64,000 bases of DNA from Streptomyces sp. TP-A0874 (GTDB lineage: Bacteria; Actinomycetota; Actinomycetes; Streptomycetales; Streptomycetaceae), in contig NZ_BBZK01000007.1 in NCBI RefSeq assembly GCF_001748085.1, positions 186,001 through 250,000 on the forward strand. Reading direction: 5' to 3'. This document shows positions 30,109 to 40,109 of the stretch, one piece after another; position 1 is the stretch's first letter, and every line of letters begins with the position of its first letter. Under the pieces are notes generated by a model. The model made no database searches and had not been told where the DNA came from. It saw only the letters and a list, made by a program, of their open reading frames with translations. A program made the translations under genes and the position numbers.

Positions 30109-30291
30109 ATGGCGCGCCATGAGCAAACCGCTGACGTGCCGAGCGGGCAGCACACGCCCTCGATGAGCGACCTGCTGGCTGCCGGTGCCGCGGCGAACGC
30201 GGTGTCCACGCCGCCGGAGGCACCGGAGGGCCGCGGGCAGCAGCGACCCCAGACCCAGGAGCCGGAGACCGGGCGGCGGACCGCCGCCTGA
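30109..30291 (+). CDS. Small Ala/Pro/Glu-rich protein, function unknown
   Basis: The protein is 60 residues from ATG 30109 with a strong ribosome binding site, aggagg, at 30098-30103. The sequence MARHEQTADVPSGQHTPSMS is followed by DLLAAGAAANAVSTPPEAPE and a Gln/Arg/Glu tail. It has no Cys, no membrane segment and looks largely disordered apart from the DLLAAGAAANAV helix. The good ribosome binding site and the upstream inverted repeat favour a real gene. I recall small proteins of this style near tsaB in Streptomyces, but cannot name a family. Confidence 0.6.
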   Translation: MARHEQTADVPSGQHTPSMSDLLAAGAAANAVSTPPEAPEGRGQQRPQTQEPETGRRTAA

Positions 30292-30336
30292 CACCGGGCC
30301 GGCCGGTACGTCGACCGGGGAGTGCCGGTCGGACGG

Positions 30337-30900
30337 TCAGTCGACCACGACCACCTTGGTGTCCTCGGTGGCGAACTTCCACATCGCCGAGCCGTCCGCG
30401 CGCCCCTCCCGGATACCGCCGGTGCGCAGGTTCGGGTCCGCCACGGGCGTGGAGCCGTCGACGGCCGCGCTGAAGCCGACGACCACGCCCTCCACCGCGG
30501 TGAACAGGACGACGTTCTCGATCGGCACCCCGTCGGAGCCGGTGGTCGCCGCGGTCCGCGAGAACACCGTGTACTCCCCGGGCGGCGGGCTGACCGTACT
30601 CGGCGCGACCTCGAAGGTGCGCAGCGGCTGTTCGTCCGCTCCGACCAGCCATACCCGCTGGTCGGAGAGGGAGTAGACGACCCGCAGACCCGTTCCGGAG
30701 GCGGCCGGGACCGCGGGCGGCGGCTTCTTCTTGTGCCGGCCGCCGGGCTTGTCGCCGTCCGGGGTGGCCGAGGTGCTGGGGCGGCTCTTCCCCGGGTGCT
30801 CCGGGGCGCTGGCAGCCGCCTGATAGGCGAGGAAGCCGACGCCGGCGAGGGCCAGTGCGGTGAGCCCGGCCACGATCTTCCCCGGGCTGCTTCCTGCCAC
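30337..30900 (-). CDS. Membrane-anchored YkuD-like protein lacking the catalytic Cys
   Basis: This 187-residue protein starts MAGSSPGKIVAGLTALALAG. One N-terminal helix (residues ~9-29) is followed by a Lys/Pro-rich linker (HKKKPPPAVP) and a beta-rich domain from about residue 70. RVVYSLSDQRVWLVG, PPPGEYTVFSR and GIREGRADGSAMWKFATEDTKVVVVD follow the L,D-transpeptidase fold closely. The SHGC motif is replaced by GGIREGRADG and the whole protein contains no Cys. It is therefore likely a non-catalytic wall-binding or regulatory homologue. It is transcribed away from tsaB (120-nt divergent gap). Confidence 0.72.
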   Translation of the reverse strand: MAGSSPGKIVAGLTALALAGVGFLAYQAAASAPEHPGKSRPSTSATPDGDKPGGRHKKKPPPAVPAASGTGLRVVYSLSDQRVWLVGADEQPLRTFEVAPSTVSPPPGEYTVFSRTAATTGSDGVPIENVVLFTAVEGVVVGFSAAVDGSTPVADPNLRTGGIREGRADGSAMWKFATEDTKVVVVD

Positions 30901-31020
30901 GTCCGGCCCCTTCTGCTCTGTCGCGGTGACCGCACAGACGGTAGCACCGCGGGCCGCCTCCCCTCATGTCAGCCGTCGCTACCCACCGGGAAGCGGGCGG
31001 CCAGCCCTTAGGCTGTACGT

Positions 31021-31674
31021 GTGCTGCTGCTCGCTCTTGACACCGCAACCCCCGCCGTCTCCGTCGCGCTCCACGACGGCACCCGGACCCTCGCCGAGTC
31101 GCACCGCGTGGACGCCCGCCGCCACGGGGAACTGCTGCTCCCGGCGGTCGACCGGGTACTGGCGGAGGCGGGTGTGAAGCTGGAGTCGGTGAGCGGGTTC
31201 GTCGTCGGCACCGGACCGGGGCCGTACACCGGACTGCGGGTGGGCATGGTGACCGCCGCCGCCTTCGGCGCCGCGACCGGGGCGCCCGTGTACGGGGTGT
31301 GCAGCCTGGACGGCATGGCCTACGCCTCCGGCCTGCCCGGGCCGTTCACGGTGGTCACCGACGCCCGGCGCAAGGAGGTCTACTGGGCCCGGTACTCGGG
31401 CCCGGCCACCCGGGTCGCGGGCCCCGCCGTCGACCGGCCGGCCGAGATCGCGGACCAGGTGGCCGACGGACCCGCGGTGGGTCCGGGGGCGGCGCTGTAC
31501 CCCGAGGTCTTCACCGAGATCCGGGGACCGGAGCAGCAGTCCGCCGCTGCGCTGGCGGCGCTCGCCGCGCAGCGGTTGCGCGCCGGCGAGGACCTCTCCG
31601 ACACCCGGCCGCTCTACCTGCGCCGGCCGGACGCCAAGGTGCCGGCGAACTACAAGGTGGTCACCCCGAGGTGA
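31021..31674 (+). CDS. tsaB: tRNA t6A biosynthesis protein TsaB
   Basis: The protein is 217 residues from GTG 31021 (VLLLALDTATPAVSVALHDG). It has an actin/ASKHA-like fold with the family segment VGTGPGPYTGLRVGMVTAAAFGAA (about residues 62-85). TsaB scaffolds TsaD and TsaE in threonylcarbamoyl transfer to A37. The stop overlaps the GTG of rimI. The order tsaB-rimI-tsaD is conserved in actinobacteria. Confidence 0.95.
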   Translation: MLLLALDTATPAVSVALHDGTRTLAESHRVDARRHGELLLPAVDRVLAEAGVKLESVSGFVVGTGPGPYTGLRVGMVTAAAFGAATGAPVYGVCSLDGMAYASGLPGPFTVVTDARRKEVYWARYSGPATRVAGPAVDRPAEIADQVADGPAVGPGAALYPEVFTEIRGPEQQSAAALAALAAQRLRAGEDLSDTRPLYLRRPDAKVPANYKVVTPR

Positions 31675-32168
31675 CGTCCGTGGTGCTGCGGGAGATGCGC
31701 TGGTGGGACCTTCCGCCGGTGCTCGCCCTGGAACGTTCGCTGTTCCCTGACGACGCCTGGTCGGAGGGGATGTTCTGGTCCGAGCTGGCGCACTGCCGGG
31801 GCCCCCGCCGGTCGCGGCGGTACCTCGTGGCGGAGGACGCGGACGGTCGGCTGGCCGGGTACGGCGGCCTGGCCGCCGGCGGCGGGACGGGCGACATCCA
31901 GACCATCGCGGCGGCCCCGGACCGCTGGGGGAGCGGGGTCGGCTCCAGGCTGCTCGCCGAACTCCTCTCCGCCGCGACCGGCTTCGGCTGCCGGGAGGTG
32001 CTGCTGGAGGTGCGGGTGGACAACCTCCGCGCGCAGCGCCTCTACCGGCGCTTCGGTTTCGAGCCGATCGGCTTCCGCCGCGGCTACTACCAGCCGGGGA
32101 ACGTGGACGCGTTGGTCATGCGCCGCGCCGACCCGGCAGACGAGCAAGGAACGACGATCCATGGCTGA
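31671..32168 (+). CDS. rimI: Ribosomal-protein-alanine N-acetyltransferase RimI-like
   Basis: The protein is 165 residues from GTG 31671, overlapping tsaB by 4 nt; GTGs at 31680 and 31683 are alternatives. It is a GNAT fold. The N-terminal motif is [30 protein letters not shown]. The acetyl-CoA site is [21 protein letters not shown] (Q/RxxGxG/A variant with WGSGVG). The C-terminal segment [30 protein letters not shown] is typical of RimI. It acetylates S18 in E. coli, and in actinobacteria the target is not settled. It ends 8 nt inside tsaD. Confidence 0.92.
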   Translation: MTSVVLREMRWWDLPPVLALERSLFPDDAWSEGMFWSELAHCRGPRRSRRYLVAEDADGRLAGYGGLAAGGGTGDIQTIAAAPDRWGSGVGSRLLAELLSAATGFGCREVLLEVRVDNLRAQRLYRRFGFEPIGFRRGYYQPGNVDALVMRRADPADEQGTTIHG

Positions 32169-33282
32169 TGAGCCCCTTGTCCTGGGCATCGAGACCTCCT
32201 GCGACGAGACCGGCGTCGGCATCGTCCGCGGACACACCCTGCTGGCCGACGCCGTGGCGTCGAGCGTCGACGAGCACGCCAGGTTCGGCGGCGTGGTCCC
32301 CGAGGTGGCCAGCAGGGCGCACCTGGAGGCGATGGTCCCGACGATCCGCCGGGCGCTGCGGGAAGCCGGGGTGCGCGCCTCCGACCTCGACGGCGTGGCG
32401 GTGACCGCCGGTCCCGGGCTGGCGGGCGCGCTGCTGGTGGGGGTCTCGGCGGCCAAGGCCTACGCCTACGCGCTCGGCAAGCCGCTGTACGGGGTCAACC
32501 ACCTCGCCTCGCACATCTGCGTGGACCAGTTGGAACACGGCCCGCTCCCGGAGCCGACCATGGCCCTGCTGGTCTCCGGCGGGCACTCCTCGCTGCTGCT
32601 CGCACCCGACATCACCAGCGATGTGCGGCCGCTGGGAGCCACCATCGACGACGCGGCGGGCGAGGCCTTCGACAAGGTCGCCCGAGTGTTGGACCTCGGC
32701 TTCCCCGGTGGCCCGGTGATCGACCGGATGGCCCGGGAGGGCGACCCGGAGGCGATCGCCTTCCCCCGGGGGCTGACCGGCCCGCGGGACGCCGCCTACG
32801 ACTTCTCCTTCTCGGGTCTGAAGACCGCGGTCGCCCGCTGGGTCGAGGCCAGGCGCCGCGCCGGTGAGGAGGTGCCCGTCGCCGATGTTTCCGCCTCGTT
32901 CCAGGAGGCGGTGGCGGACGTGCTCACCCGCAAGGCGGTGCGGGCCTGCAAGGACCACGGGGTGGACCACCTGATGATCGGCGGCGGGGTGGCCGCCAAC
33001 TCGCGACTGCGGGCCATGGCCGAGCGGCGCTGCGAGGACGCCGGCATCGTGCTCCGGGTGCCGCGGCCGAAGCTGTGCACCGACAACGGGGCGATGGTCG
33101 CCGCGCTCGGGGCGGAGATGGTCAGCCGCGGCCGGTCGGCCTCGGCCTGGGAGCTGTCCGCCGATTCCTCCCTGCCGGTGACCGAGCCGCACGTCCCCGA
33201 CCCCGGCTCCGGGGCGGCCCCCGGACACGCACACCCCCATGACCACGTGCACGAGCTGAGCAAGGGCAACCTGTACTCATGA
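32161..33282 (+). CDS. tsaD: tRNA N6-adenosine threonylcarbamoyltransferase TsaD
   Basis: This 373-residue catalytic subunit of t6A synthesis starts [20 protein letters not shown]. The metal-binding HxxxH is His114-His118 in NHLASHICV. The nucleotide site includes [11 protein letters not shown], and other conserved parts are [23 protein letters not shown] and [11 protein letters not shown]. The last 25 residues are an unusual His-rich tail ([11 protein letters not shown]), absent from E. coli TsaD, which could bind metal. It overlaps rimI by 8 nt and the next gene by 4 nt (ATGA). Confidence 0.96.
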   Translation: MADEPLVLGIETSCDETGVGIVRGHTLLADAVASSVDEHARFGGVVPEVASRAHLEAMVPTIRRALREAGVRASDLDGVAVTAGPGLAGALLVGVSAAKAYAYALGKPLYGVNHLASHICVDQLEHGPLPEPTMALLVSGGHSSLLLAPDITSDVRPLGATIDDAAGEAFDKVARVLDLGFPGGPVIDRMAREGDPEAIAFPRGLTGPRDAAYDFSFSGLKTAVARWVEARRRAGEEVPVADVSASFQEAVADVLTRKAVRACKDHGVDHLMIGGGVAANSRLRAMAERRCEDAGIVLRVPRPKLCTDNGAMVAALGAEMVSRGRSASAWELSADSSLPVTEPHVPDPGSGAAPGHAHPHDHVHELSKGNLYS

Positions 33283-33548
33283 CTGTCGCACTGATGTGGG
33301 AGGCTCGCGCGGTCCCGGGCCGGGACGCGGAGCTGCTGGAGTGGGTCCGGGAGCAGTGGCTGGACGGTGAGCCGCTGCGGCGGGAGATCTTCGGGGCGAG
33401 GGAGGACCGGGTGCTGGTGATCACCTGGTGGGACGCCCCGTTCGAGGCGGAGCTGCCGGAGTTCCCCGACCCGGCCCCGGAACTGGTCGCCCGCCCGGTC
33501 CACCGCTGGCGTTTCGAGTCCCTAGAGGTCCAGCCGGCCGGCGCCTGA
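33279..33548 (+). CDS. Small conserved-type protein coupled to tsaD, function unknown
   Basis: The protein is 89 residues, starting at ATG 33279 that overlaps the tsaD stop. [20 protein letters not shown] and [20 protein letters not shown] suggest a small beta-alpha-beta fold, reminiscent of monooxygenase-like (dimeric alpha/beta barrel) domains. A Pro-rich end follows. The ATGA overlap argues strongly that it is translated with tsaD. I do not recognise a named family. The convergent methyltransferase gene ends 131 nt further on. Confidence 0.72.
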   Translation: MTVALMWEARAVPGRDAELLEWVREQWLDGEPLRREIFGAREDRVLVITWWDAPFEAELPEFPDPAPELVARPVHRWRFESLEVQPAGA

Positions 33549-33679
33549 CAGACCCGCAGGCCTCCGGGGCGCCGGCCTCGAAGGCGGGTACCGGACGATG
33601 GCTGACGGCGAGGACGGCCGCCCCGCCGAGCGGGACGAAGCGGTCCGGGCGGTGGCCGTCGTGGGTGGGGAAGGGGCGG

Positions 33680-34858
33680 TCAGCGACGCTCGGCGGGTTG
33701 CGCAAGCAGGACGGTGGGGGAGCCGGCCACCCGGGTCAGGAAGACGACGCAGGAGTCGCTTCCGTGTAGCCGCAACCGCTTGCGGAGCTCCTCCGGCTCG
33801 ACCGCGGAACCGCGCTTCTTGATGGTGACGACACCGACCCCGCGTTCCCGGAGGAGGGACCGGAGCTTCTTGAGGTTGAACGGCAGTGTGTCGGTGACCT
33901 CGTAGGCAGTGGCATAGGGCACCTGGTGGAGCACGTCCGCGGTGACATAGGCGATGGTGGGGTCGATCAGCCGCCCGCCGATGCGCTCTGCCACGTCGGC
34001 GACGAGGTGCGCGCGGACCACGGCGCCGTCCGGTTCGTAGAGCCAGCGCCCCACCGGTCCGACGGGCGGCGCGGGCAGCCCGGTGCCCAGCAGGGACGCG
34101 CCGGTGGGCAGTACGGTCGCCCGCCGCACCCGGGGAGCGGTGCCGAACCACAGCACCGCCTCCTTCACGTCGCCGCCGTCGGAGACCCACTCGGCCTCGG
34201 CGTCCTCGGGCACCGCCTCGTGCGGGATGCCCGGGGCGACCTTGAGCGCCCCGTGCGGTGCCCTGCGGGCCGTCTCCACCGCCCAGGACAGCGGCGGGGA
34301 GTAGGCCTCCGGGTCGAAGACCCGGCCCCGCCCGTTGCGCCGGGCCGGGTCGGCGAAGACCGCGTCGAACTCCGCGACGTCGACCTCGGTGACGTCCGCG
34401 CAGCGCACTTCCACCCGCCGGGACAGGCCGAGCGCGGCCATGTTGGCGCGGGCGACCGCGCAGGTCAGCGGGGAGCGGTCGACCGCCAGCACCTGCACCC
34501 CGGCGCGGGCCAGCGCGATCGCGTCGGCGCCGATGCCGCAGCACAGGTCGGCCGCCCGGTGCACACCGATCTCCTCGAAGCGCCTGGCCCGGTGCTCGGC
34601 CACCGCGGCCCGGGTGGACTGCTCCACGCCCTGCGGGGTGAAGAACATCCGCTGCGCGTCCGCCGCGCCGAACTTCGCCACCGCCCGCTGGCGCAGCCGT
34701 GCCTGGCCCAGCGCCGCCGACACCAGCTCGGCCGGGTGGTGCCGCCGGAGGCGGGTCGCGACCGCCAGTTCCCGACCGGGGTCGTGGTCGCGCAGCTCTT
34801 CGAGGAGTGCCTGGCCCTCGGGGGTGAGCAGGGCGGAGAAGGAGTCGACATCGTCCAC
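33680..34858 (-). CDS. Class I SAM-dependent methyltransferase with C-terminal THUMP-like domain
   Basis: The protein is 392 residues from GTG 34858 (VDDVDSFSALLTPEGQALLE). The SAM-binding motif I is AADLCCGIGADAIALARAG (about residues 95-113). Motif II is VLAVDRSPLTCAVARANMAALG, and the catalytic-type motif is FDAVFADPARRNGRGRVFDP (DPAR rather than NPPY). The C-terminal part (RSLLRERGVGVVTIKKRGSAVEPEELRKRLRL) is the THUMP-like domain seen in actinobacterial homologues. The substrate is likely a nucleic acid base but is not established. It is convergent with the tsaD group and divergent from the deacetylase. Confidence 0.85.
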   Translation of the reverse strand: MDDVDSFSALLTPEGQALLEELRDHDPGRELAVATRLRRHHPAELVSAALGQARLRQRAVAKFGAADAQRMFFTPQGVEQSTRAAVAEHRARRFEEIGVHRAADLCCGIGADAIALARAGVQVLAVDRSPLTCAVARANMAALGLSRRVEVRCADVTEVDVAEFDAVFADPARRNGRGRVFDPEAYSPPLSWAVETARRAPHGALKVAPGIPHEAVPEDAEAEWVSDGGDVKEAVLWFGTAPRVRRATVLPTGASLLGTGLPAPPVGPVGRWLYEPDGAVVRAHLVADVAERIGGRLIDPTIAYVTADVLHQVPYATAYEVTDTLPFNLKKLRSLLRERGVGVVTIKKRGSAVEPEELRKRLRLHGSDSCVVFLTRVAGSPTVLLAQPAERR

Positions 34859-34946
34859 CGGCCCATTGTGGGCCAAGCGGTGGACCGCTGGCGGAGGTCG
34901 GGGTGTCGGCGCGGTCGGCCACCGGGGCACTGAGAATATCCGCCTT

Positions 34947-35885
34947 ATGCGGATTGTCCGAAAAGCATATGAACGGCCATGGTGGGGAGGGGTGGCGCTG
35001 GGGGCGGCGGCGCTGCTGCTGATCTCCCTGGTCAGCGCGGGGTGCGCGGCTGGGGAGTCGTCCGCCTCCCTGGAGAACGCGGCCCCCGGTCGGCTCTCCG
35101 ACCCGGCGCGCGACCTGGCCGCGGGCACCGAACGGCTGCGCAGGTCCGAGGCCGCGCGGCTCGCCGTCGCCCGGAAGTGGGGCCTGGACCGGCCTCCGCT
35201 GCTGCCGCCGGACCCGCCCGCGGTCAAGCCCACCCCCAGCACCCCGACGTACCTCCAGCGGAGCGGGTCGGACGAGGGCGGCGCCGTCCCCGCCGGGCTG
35301 CCGGTGGTCGTCAACCAGGTGCCCACCACCGATCGGGTGGTCTTCCTGACCATCGACGACGGCGACCACAAGGACCCGGAGCTGCTGCAGATGCTCTCCG
35401 AGCTCCAGGTGCCGGTCAGTGCCTTCCTCACCCACTCCGAGGCGCGCTCCGACTACGGCTACTTCCGGCAGTTGCGCCGCCTGGGCATGGGGGTGAACAA
35501 CCACACCCTCAACCACCGGCAGCTCTCCGCCCTCCCCTACGCGGAGCAGCGCCGGGAGATCTGCGGCCAGCAGGAGAACCTGGAGCGGGAGATCGGCGTG
35601 CGCCCCGAGCTCTTCCGTCCGCCCTACGGCGACTACAACCTCGACACCCTGCGCGCCGCCGCCAGTTGCGGCGTGAAGGTGCTGCCGCTGTGGACCGAGG
35701 AGGCCTTCCCGGACCGGATGGAGTACGCGGAGGCCGGCGGGCGGCTGCTGCCCGGGGACATCATCCTCACCCACTTCCGGGGGCCGGCCGACTGGCGGGG
35801 CACCATGCCCGACGTGGTCCGGCGGGTGCTGCGCACCGCCACCGAGCAGGGTTTCGCGGTGGCCCGGATCGAGGACTACCTCTGA
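34947..35885 (+). CDS. Secreted polysaccharide deacetylase (NodB domain)
   Basis: The protein is 312 residues from ATG 34947. An N-terminal hydrophobic segment (VALGAAALLLISLVSAGCAAG, residues ~14-34) ends in a lipobox-like SAGC, so it may be a lipoprotein. A Pro-rich linker precedes the NodB domain from about residue 125. Its motifs are TIDDGDHKDPE (catalytic and metal Asp), NNHTLNHRQLS (H-x3-H), RPPYGDYN and, near the end, ILTHFRG. Such enzymes remove acetyl groups from peptidoglycan or chitin-like polymers. TIDDG instead of TFDDG is a mild variant. Substrate unknown. Confidence 0.88.
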   Translation: MRIVRKAYERPWWGGVALGAAALLLISLVSAGCAAGESSASLENAAPGRLSDPARDLAAGTERLRRSEAARLAVARKWGLDRPPLLPPDPPAVKPTPSTPTYLQRSGSDEGGAVPAGLPVVVNQVPTTDRVVFLTIDDGDHKDPELLQMLSELQVPVSAFLTHSEARSDYGYFRQLRRLGMGVNNHTLNHRQLSALPYAEQRREICGQQENLEREIGVRPELFRPPYGDYNLDTLRAAASCGVKVLPLWTEEAFPDRMEYAEAGGRLLPGDIILTHFRGPADWRGTMPDVVRRVLRTATEQGFAVARIEDYL

Positions 35886-35899
35886 CGACGCGCGAGGCG

Positions 35900-35926
35900 T
35901 TGGCACTCTAGTTGACTGAGTGCTAA
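35900..35926. promoter_or_regulatory. CIRCE operator 1 (HrcA site) upstream of groES
   Basis: TTGGCACTC (35900-35908), nine bases, then GAGTGCTAA (35918-35926) fits the CIRCE consensus TTAGCACTC-N9-GAGTGCTAA with one change. HrcA binds this site and represses groE until heat shock. A possible -35 TTGACT (35912-35917) lies inside it, with CATAGT/TAGTCT at 35934-35941 as -10. Confidence 0.92.
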
Positions 35927-35945
35927 TCCACGTCATAGTCTCTGG

Positions 35946-35972
35946 CTGGCACTCCTCAAGTGGGAGTGCCAA
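35946..35972. promoter_or_regulatory. CIRCE operator 2 upstream of groES
   Basis: CTGGCACTC (35946-35954), nine bases, then GAGTGCCAA (35964-35972) is a second CIRCE element, 19 nt after the first. It sits over or just after the likely transcription start. Two tandem operators are expected to tighten HrcA repression. Confidence 0.88.
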
Positions 35973-36072
35973 CTACAGCGACGGGCAGGTCCGGCACCCG
36001 CGACGACGGATCCACCTGGTCGCCACCTCAGACAGTTAACCCCGTGAGATCTCCGAAGGGGGAGGTCGGATC

Positions 36073-36384
36073 GTGACGACCGCCAGCTCCACCAAGGTTG
36101 CCATCAAGCCGCTCGAGGACCGCATCGTGGTCCAGCCGCTCGACGCCGAGCAGACCACCGCCTCTGGCCTGGTCATTCCGGACACTGCCAAGGAGAAGCC
36201 CCAGGAGGGCGCCGTCCTGGCCGTCGGTCCTGGCCGCTTCGAGGACGGCAATCGTCTCCCGCTCGACGTGTCGGTCGGCGACGTCGTTCTGTACAGCAAG
36301 TACGGCGGCACCGAGGTGAAGTACAACGGCGAGGAGTACCTCGTCCTCTCGGCTCGCGACGTGCTCGCGATCATCGAGAAGTAA
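36073..36384 (+). CDS. groES: Co-chaperonin GroES
   Basis: The protein is 103 residues from GTG 36073, behind ggaggt at 36061-36066. The family motifs are [29 protein letters not shown] (mobile-loop region) and [28 protein letters not shown]. It caps the GroEL chamber. It heads an operon with groEL1 under two CIRCE elements, so heat control by HrcA is clear. A hairpin separates it from groEL. Confidence 0.97.
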   Translation: MTTASSTKVAIKPLEDRIVVQPLDAEQTTASGLVIPDTAKEKPQEGAVLAVGPGRFEDGNRLPLDVSVGDVVLYSKYGGTEVKYNGEEYLVLSARDVLAIIEK

Positions 36385-36404
36385 TTCACCCAAGAATCTT
36401 TCTG

Positions 36405-36453
36405 CTACGCCCCGGCCACCCCGTGTCTGAACAACCGGGCGACCGGGGCGTAG
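36405..36453 (+). terminator. Hairpin in the groES-groEL1 gap
   Basis: The segment beginning CTACGCCCCGG at 36405 pairs with the segment ending CCGGGGCGTAG at 36453, an 11-bp outer stem that extends inward with a few mismatches. It lies entirely in the 95-nt gap. It may act as a partial terminator or processing site that yields more groES than groEL, which is inference. Confidence 0.5.
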
Positions 36454-36461
36454 TTCGTTGA

Positions 36462-38099
<1,638 letters not shown>

Positions 38100-38113
38100 C
38101 CGAACGCGCACAG

Positions 38114-38157
38114 CGACGGCCGGGTCCGGCCCCCGCGGGGGCCGGACCCGGCCGTCG
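38114..38157. terminator. 21-bp bidirectional terminator after groEL1
   Basis: Arms at 38114-38134 and 38137-38157 are perfectly complementary over 21 bp. It lies 15 nt after groEL1 and 37 nt after the end of the opposing SDR gene, so it can serve both transcripts. Confidence 0.85.
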
Positions 38158-38193
38158 TGGTGTGCGCGCGCGCCGCCGACCGCCGGCGGCGGG

Positions 38194-38967
38194 TCAGCGC
38201 GGCCCGTACTTGCGGCCCGCCGAGGAGGACACCCGGGAGACCGCCTGCCGCGGTGCGAGCCGGAGCAGACCGGTGATCGCCTTGTAGCGGGGGTCGGGGA
38301 CGCTCACCGTCCGTCCCCGGGCCAGGTCCCGGAGCGCCGCCGCCACCAGCCGGTCGGCGTCCAGCCACATCCACCCCGGGATGCGGTCGGCGTCCATCCC
38401 GGCGCGCTGGTGGAACTCCGTCCGGACGAACCCGGGGCACAGCGCCATCAGTCGGACGCCGGTCCCGGCCAGGTCCCGCGCCACCCCCTGGGTGAACTGC
38501 ACCACCCACGCCTTGCTCGCCCCGTAGGTGCCGCGGGGCACGAAGGCGGCCACCGAGGCGACGTTGACCACCGCGCCCCGCCGCCGTTCCCGCATCGCCT
38601 CGGCGGCGGCGCTGGTCAGGCGGAGCACCGCCTCGCAGTGCACCTTGAGCATCGTCAGCTCCTCGGCCATCGGCACCTCGAGGTACCGGCCGCGGATGCC
38701 GAAGCCCGCGTTGTTGACGAGCAGGTCCACCGGGTTCCGCCGGTCCGCCAGCCGGGTTTCGACGGCGGTGATCCCGCTCTCCTGCGACAGATCGGCGACG
38801 AGCACCTCCGCCTCGACGCCGTGGCGGTCGTGGAGGTCCACCGCCAGCTCCCGCAGTCGTGCGGCGCCGCGGGCGACGAGCACCAAGTCGTGGCCGTCGG
38901 CGGCCAGCCGGCGGGCGAAGGCGGCGCCGATGCCCGCGGTCGCCCCAGTGATCAAAGCAGTCGTCAT
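38194..38967 (-). CDS. Short-chain dehydrogenase/reductase
   Basis: This 257-residue protein has the classical SDR cofactor motif TGATAGIGAAFARRLAADG (residues 6-24). NNAGFGIRGRYLE follows near residue 90. The catalytic YxxxK is in GTYGASKAWVVQFTQG (about residues 149-164) with the upstream Ser-containing strand VVNVASVAAF. The ARG after the second strand (LVLVARGAARLREL) suggests NADP preference. The C-terminus matches the SDR-a9/DltE-type enzymes of broad substrate range. It overlaps the MOSC gene by 4 nt, so the two are co-expressed. Confidence 0.88.
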   Translation of the reverse strand: MTTALITGATAGIGAAFARRLAADGHDLVLVARGAARLRELAVDLHDRHGVEAEVLVADLSQESGITAVETRLADRRNPVDLLVNNAGFGIRGRYLEVPMAEELTMLKVHCEAVLRLTSAAAEAMRERRRGAVVNVASVAAFVPRGTYGASKAWVVQFTQGVARDLAGTGVRLMALCPGFVRTEFHQRAGMDADRIPGWMWLDADRLVAAALRDLARGRTVSVPDPRYKAITGLLRLAPRQAVSRVSSSAGRKYGPR

Positions 38968-39701
38968 GGCTGCACGCTACCGACCGCCGGGGCTTCCGGT
39001 CGCCGGCGGCCGACAGCCGACGCCCGCCTGCGGGCAATCTCCCGCTCCTGGGCCGGCAGGGCGTCACCCGCGGCCAGGATCCTCGGCAGCGACTCCGGTT
39101 CGAGGGTCAGCGCCCGGAAGCAGAGGGAGACCGACACCCCGTGGTCGGGGCGGTGTACGACCTCGACGGTGTCACCGGCCCGGATCGTGCCCGGCTGGAC
39201 GACCCGCAGGTACGCCCCGGGCCTGGCCGCCCGGGTGAACCGCCGGACCCAGCCCCGCTCGCCGAGCCAGCCGGCGAACGTCCGGCAGGGGATGCGGGCG
39301 GTGCTCACCTCGAGCAGCAGCTCCGGGCCGACCCGCCAGCGCTCACCGATGAGCGCGCCGTTGACGTCGAGCCCGCGGGTGGTGAGGTTCTCGCCGAAGA
39401 CCCCGCCCGGCAGCGGCCGACCCAGTTCCACCTCCCAGTGGTCGAGATCCTCCCGGGCGTAGGCGTAGACCGCCTGGTCGTCCCCGCCGTGGTGGCGCAG
39501 GTCCCCCACCGTGTCGCCGGCCAGGCCGCTGCCGCCGACGCCCCGGGCGCCGGGTGCGGAGACCGCGACCGGGGCGTCGACCGGGCGTTTGTCGATGCCG
39601 GTCACCCGGGCGCTGGTGTAGGCCTCGGCGCGGGGGCGGCCGAGGTTCACGGAGAGGAGCTTCCCGGTGTAGCCGCCGGAAGGAGCTGGACTGCGGGTCA
39701 T
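38964..39701 (-). CDS. MOSC domain protein (YiiM-like)
   Basis: This 245-residue protein starts MTRSPAPSGGYTGKLLSVNL. The MOSC domain covers about residues 45-180. It has GDTVGDLRHHGGDDQAVYAYAREDLDHWE, GGVFGENLTTRGLDVNGALIGERWRVG and the conserved Cys of STARIPCRTFAGW. This domain binds the sulfur of molybdenum cofactor. YiiM homologues support reduction of N-hydroxylated compounds in E. coli. It is translationally coupled to the SDR gene. The natural substrate here is unknown. Confidence 0.85.
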   Translation of the reverse strand: MTRSPAPSGGYTGKLLSVNLGRPRAEAYTSARVTGIDKRPVDAPVAVSAPGARGVGGSGLAGDTVGDLRHHGGDDQAVYAYAREDLDHWEVELGRPLPGGVFGENLTTRGLDVNGALIGERWRVGPELLLEVSTARIPCRTFAGWLGERGWVRRFTRAARPGAYLRVVQPGTIRAGDTVEVVHRPDHGVSVSLCFRALTLEPESLPRILAAGDALPAQEREIARRRASAVGRRRPEAPAVGSVQP

Positions 39702-39803
39702 GGCGGCATGCTAGTGCTGCGTCAGGCAAGGCCCTGCCCGTCAAGGAGCGGCGTCCGGTGCGCGCTGACAGCCGCGGCGCCCCTTCCGCGCCGGGGCCGC
39801 CGC

Positions 39804-40109
39804 TCAGCCCCCGGGGGCGCTGATCAGGCGGTTCCGCGCCCTGCCCATCAACTCCTCGCGCTCGTCCTCGGTCAGGCCGCCCCACACCCCGTAGGGCTCC
39901 CGCACCGCCAGGGCGTGGGCGGCGCACTCCGCTCGGACCGGGCAGCGCATGCAGACCTCCTTGGCTGATGCCTCGCGAGCGGTCCGGGCCGCTCCGCGCT
40001 CACCCTCCGGGTGGAAGAAGAGCGAGCTGTCGACACCGCGGCAGGCGGCCAGCAACTGCCAGTCCCACAGATCGGCGTTGGGCCCGGGAAGACGGGAGAA
40101 ATCTGCCAT
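39804..40109 (-). CDS. whiD: WhiB-family iron-sulfur regulator WhiD
   Basis: The protein is 101 residues from ATG 40109, preceded on its strand by gaggag. The 4Fe-4S ligands are Cys23, Cys53, Cys56 and Cys62 (KEVCMRCPVRAEC). The family turn GVWGGLTEDERE and the basic C-terminal GRARNRLIS follow. The N-terminus MADFSRLPGPNADLWDWQLL matches S. coelicolor WhiD closely. WhiD binds region 4 of the principal sigma factor and is needed for spore maturation. It is divergent from bldM as in S. coelicolor. Confidence 0.94.
   Translation of the reverse strand: MADFSRLPGPNADLWDWQLLAACRGVDSSLFFHPEGERGAARTAREASAKEVCMRCPVRAECAAHALAVREPYGVWGGLTEDEREELMGRARNRLISAPGG

Noticed and set aside
33522-35972. Very long minus-strand frames (up to 816 codons) across the deacetylase gene
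   Set aside because: The plus-strand NodB-domain protein has clear motifs. The minus-strand frames only include real coding sequence where they merge with the methyltransferase gene.
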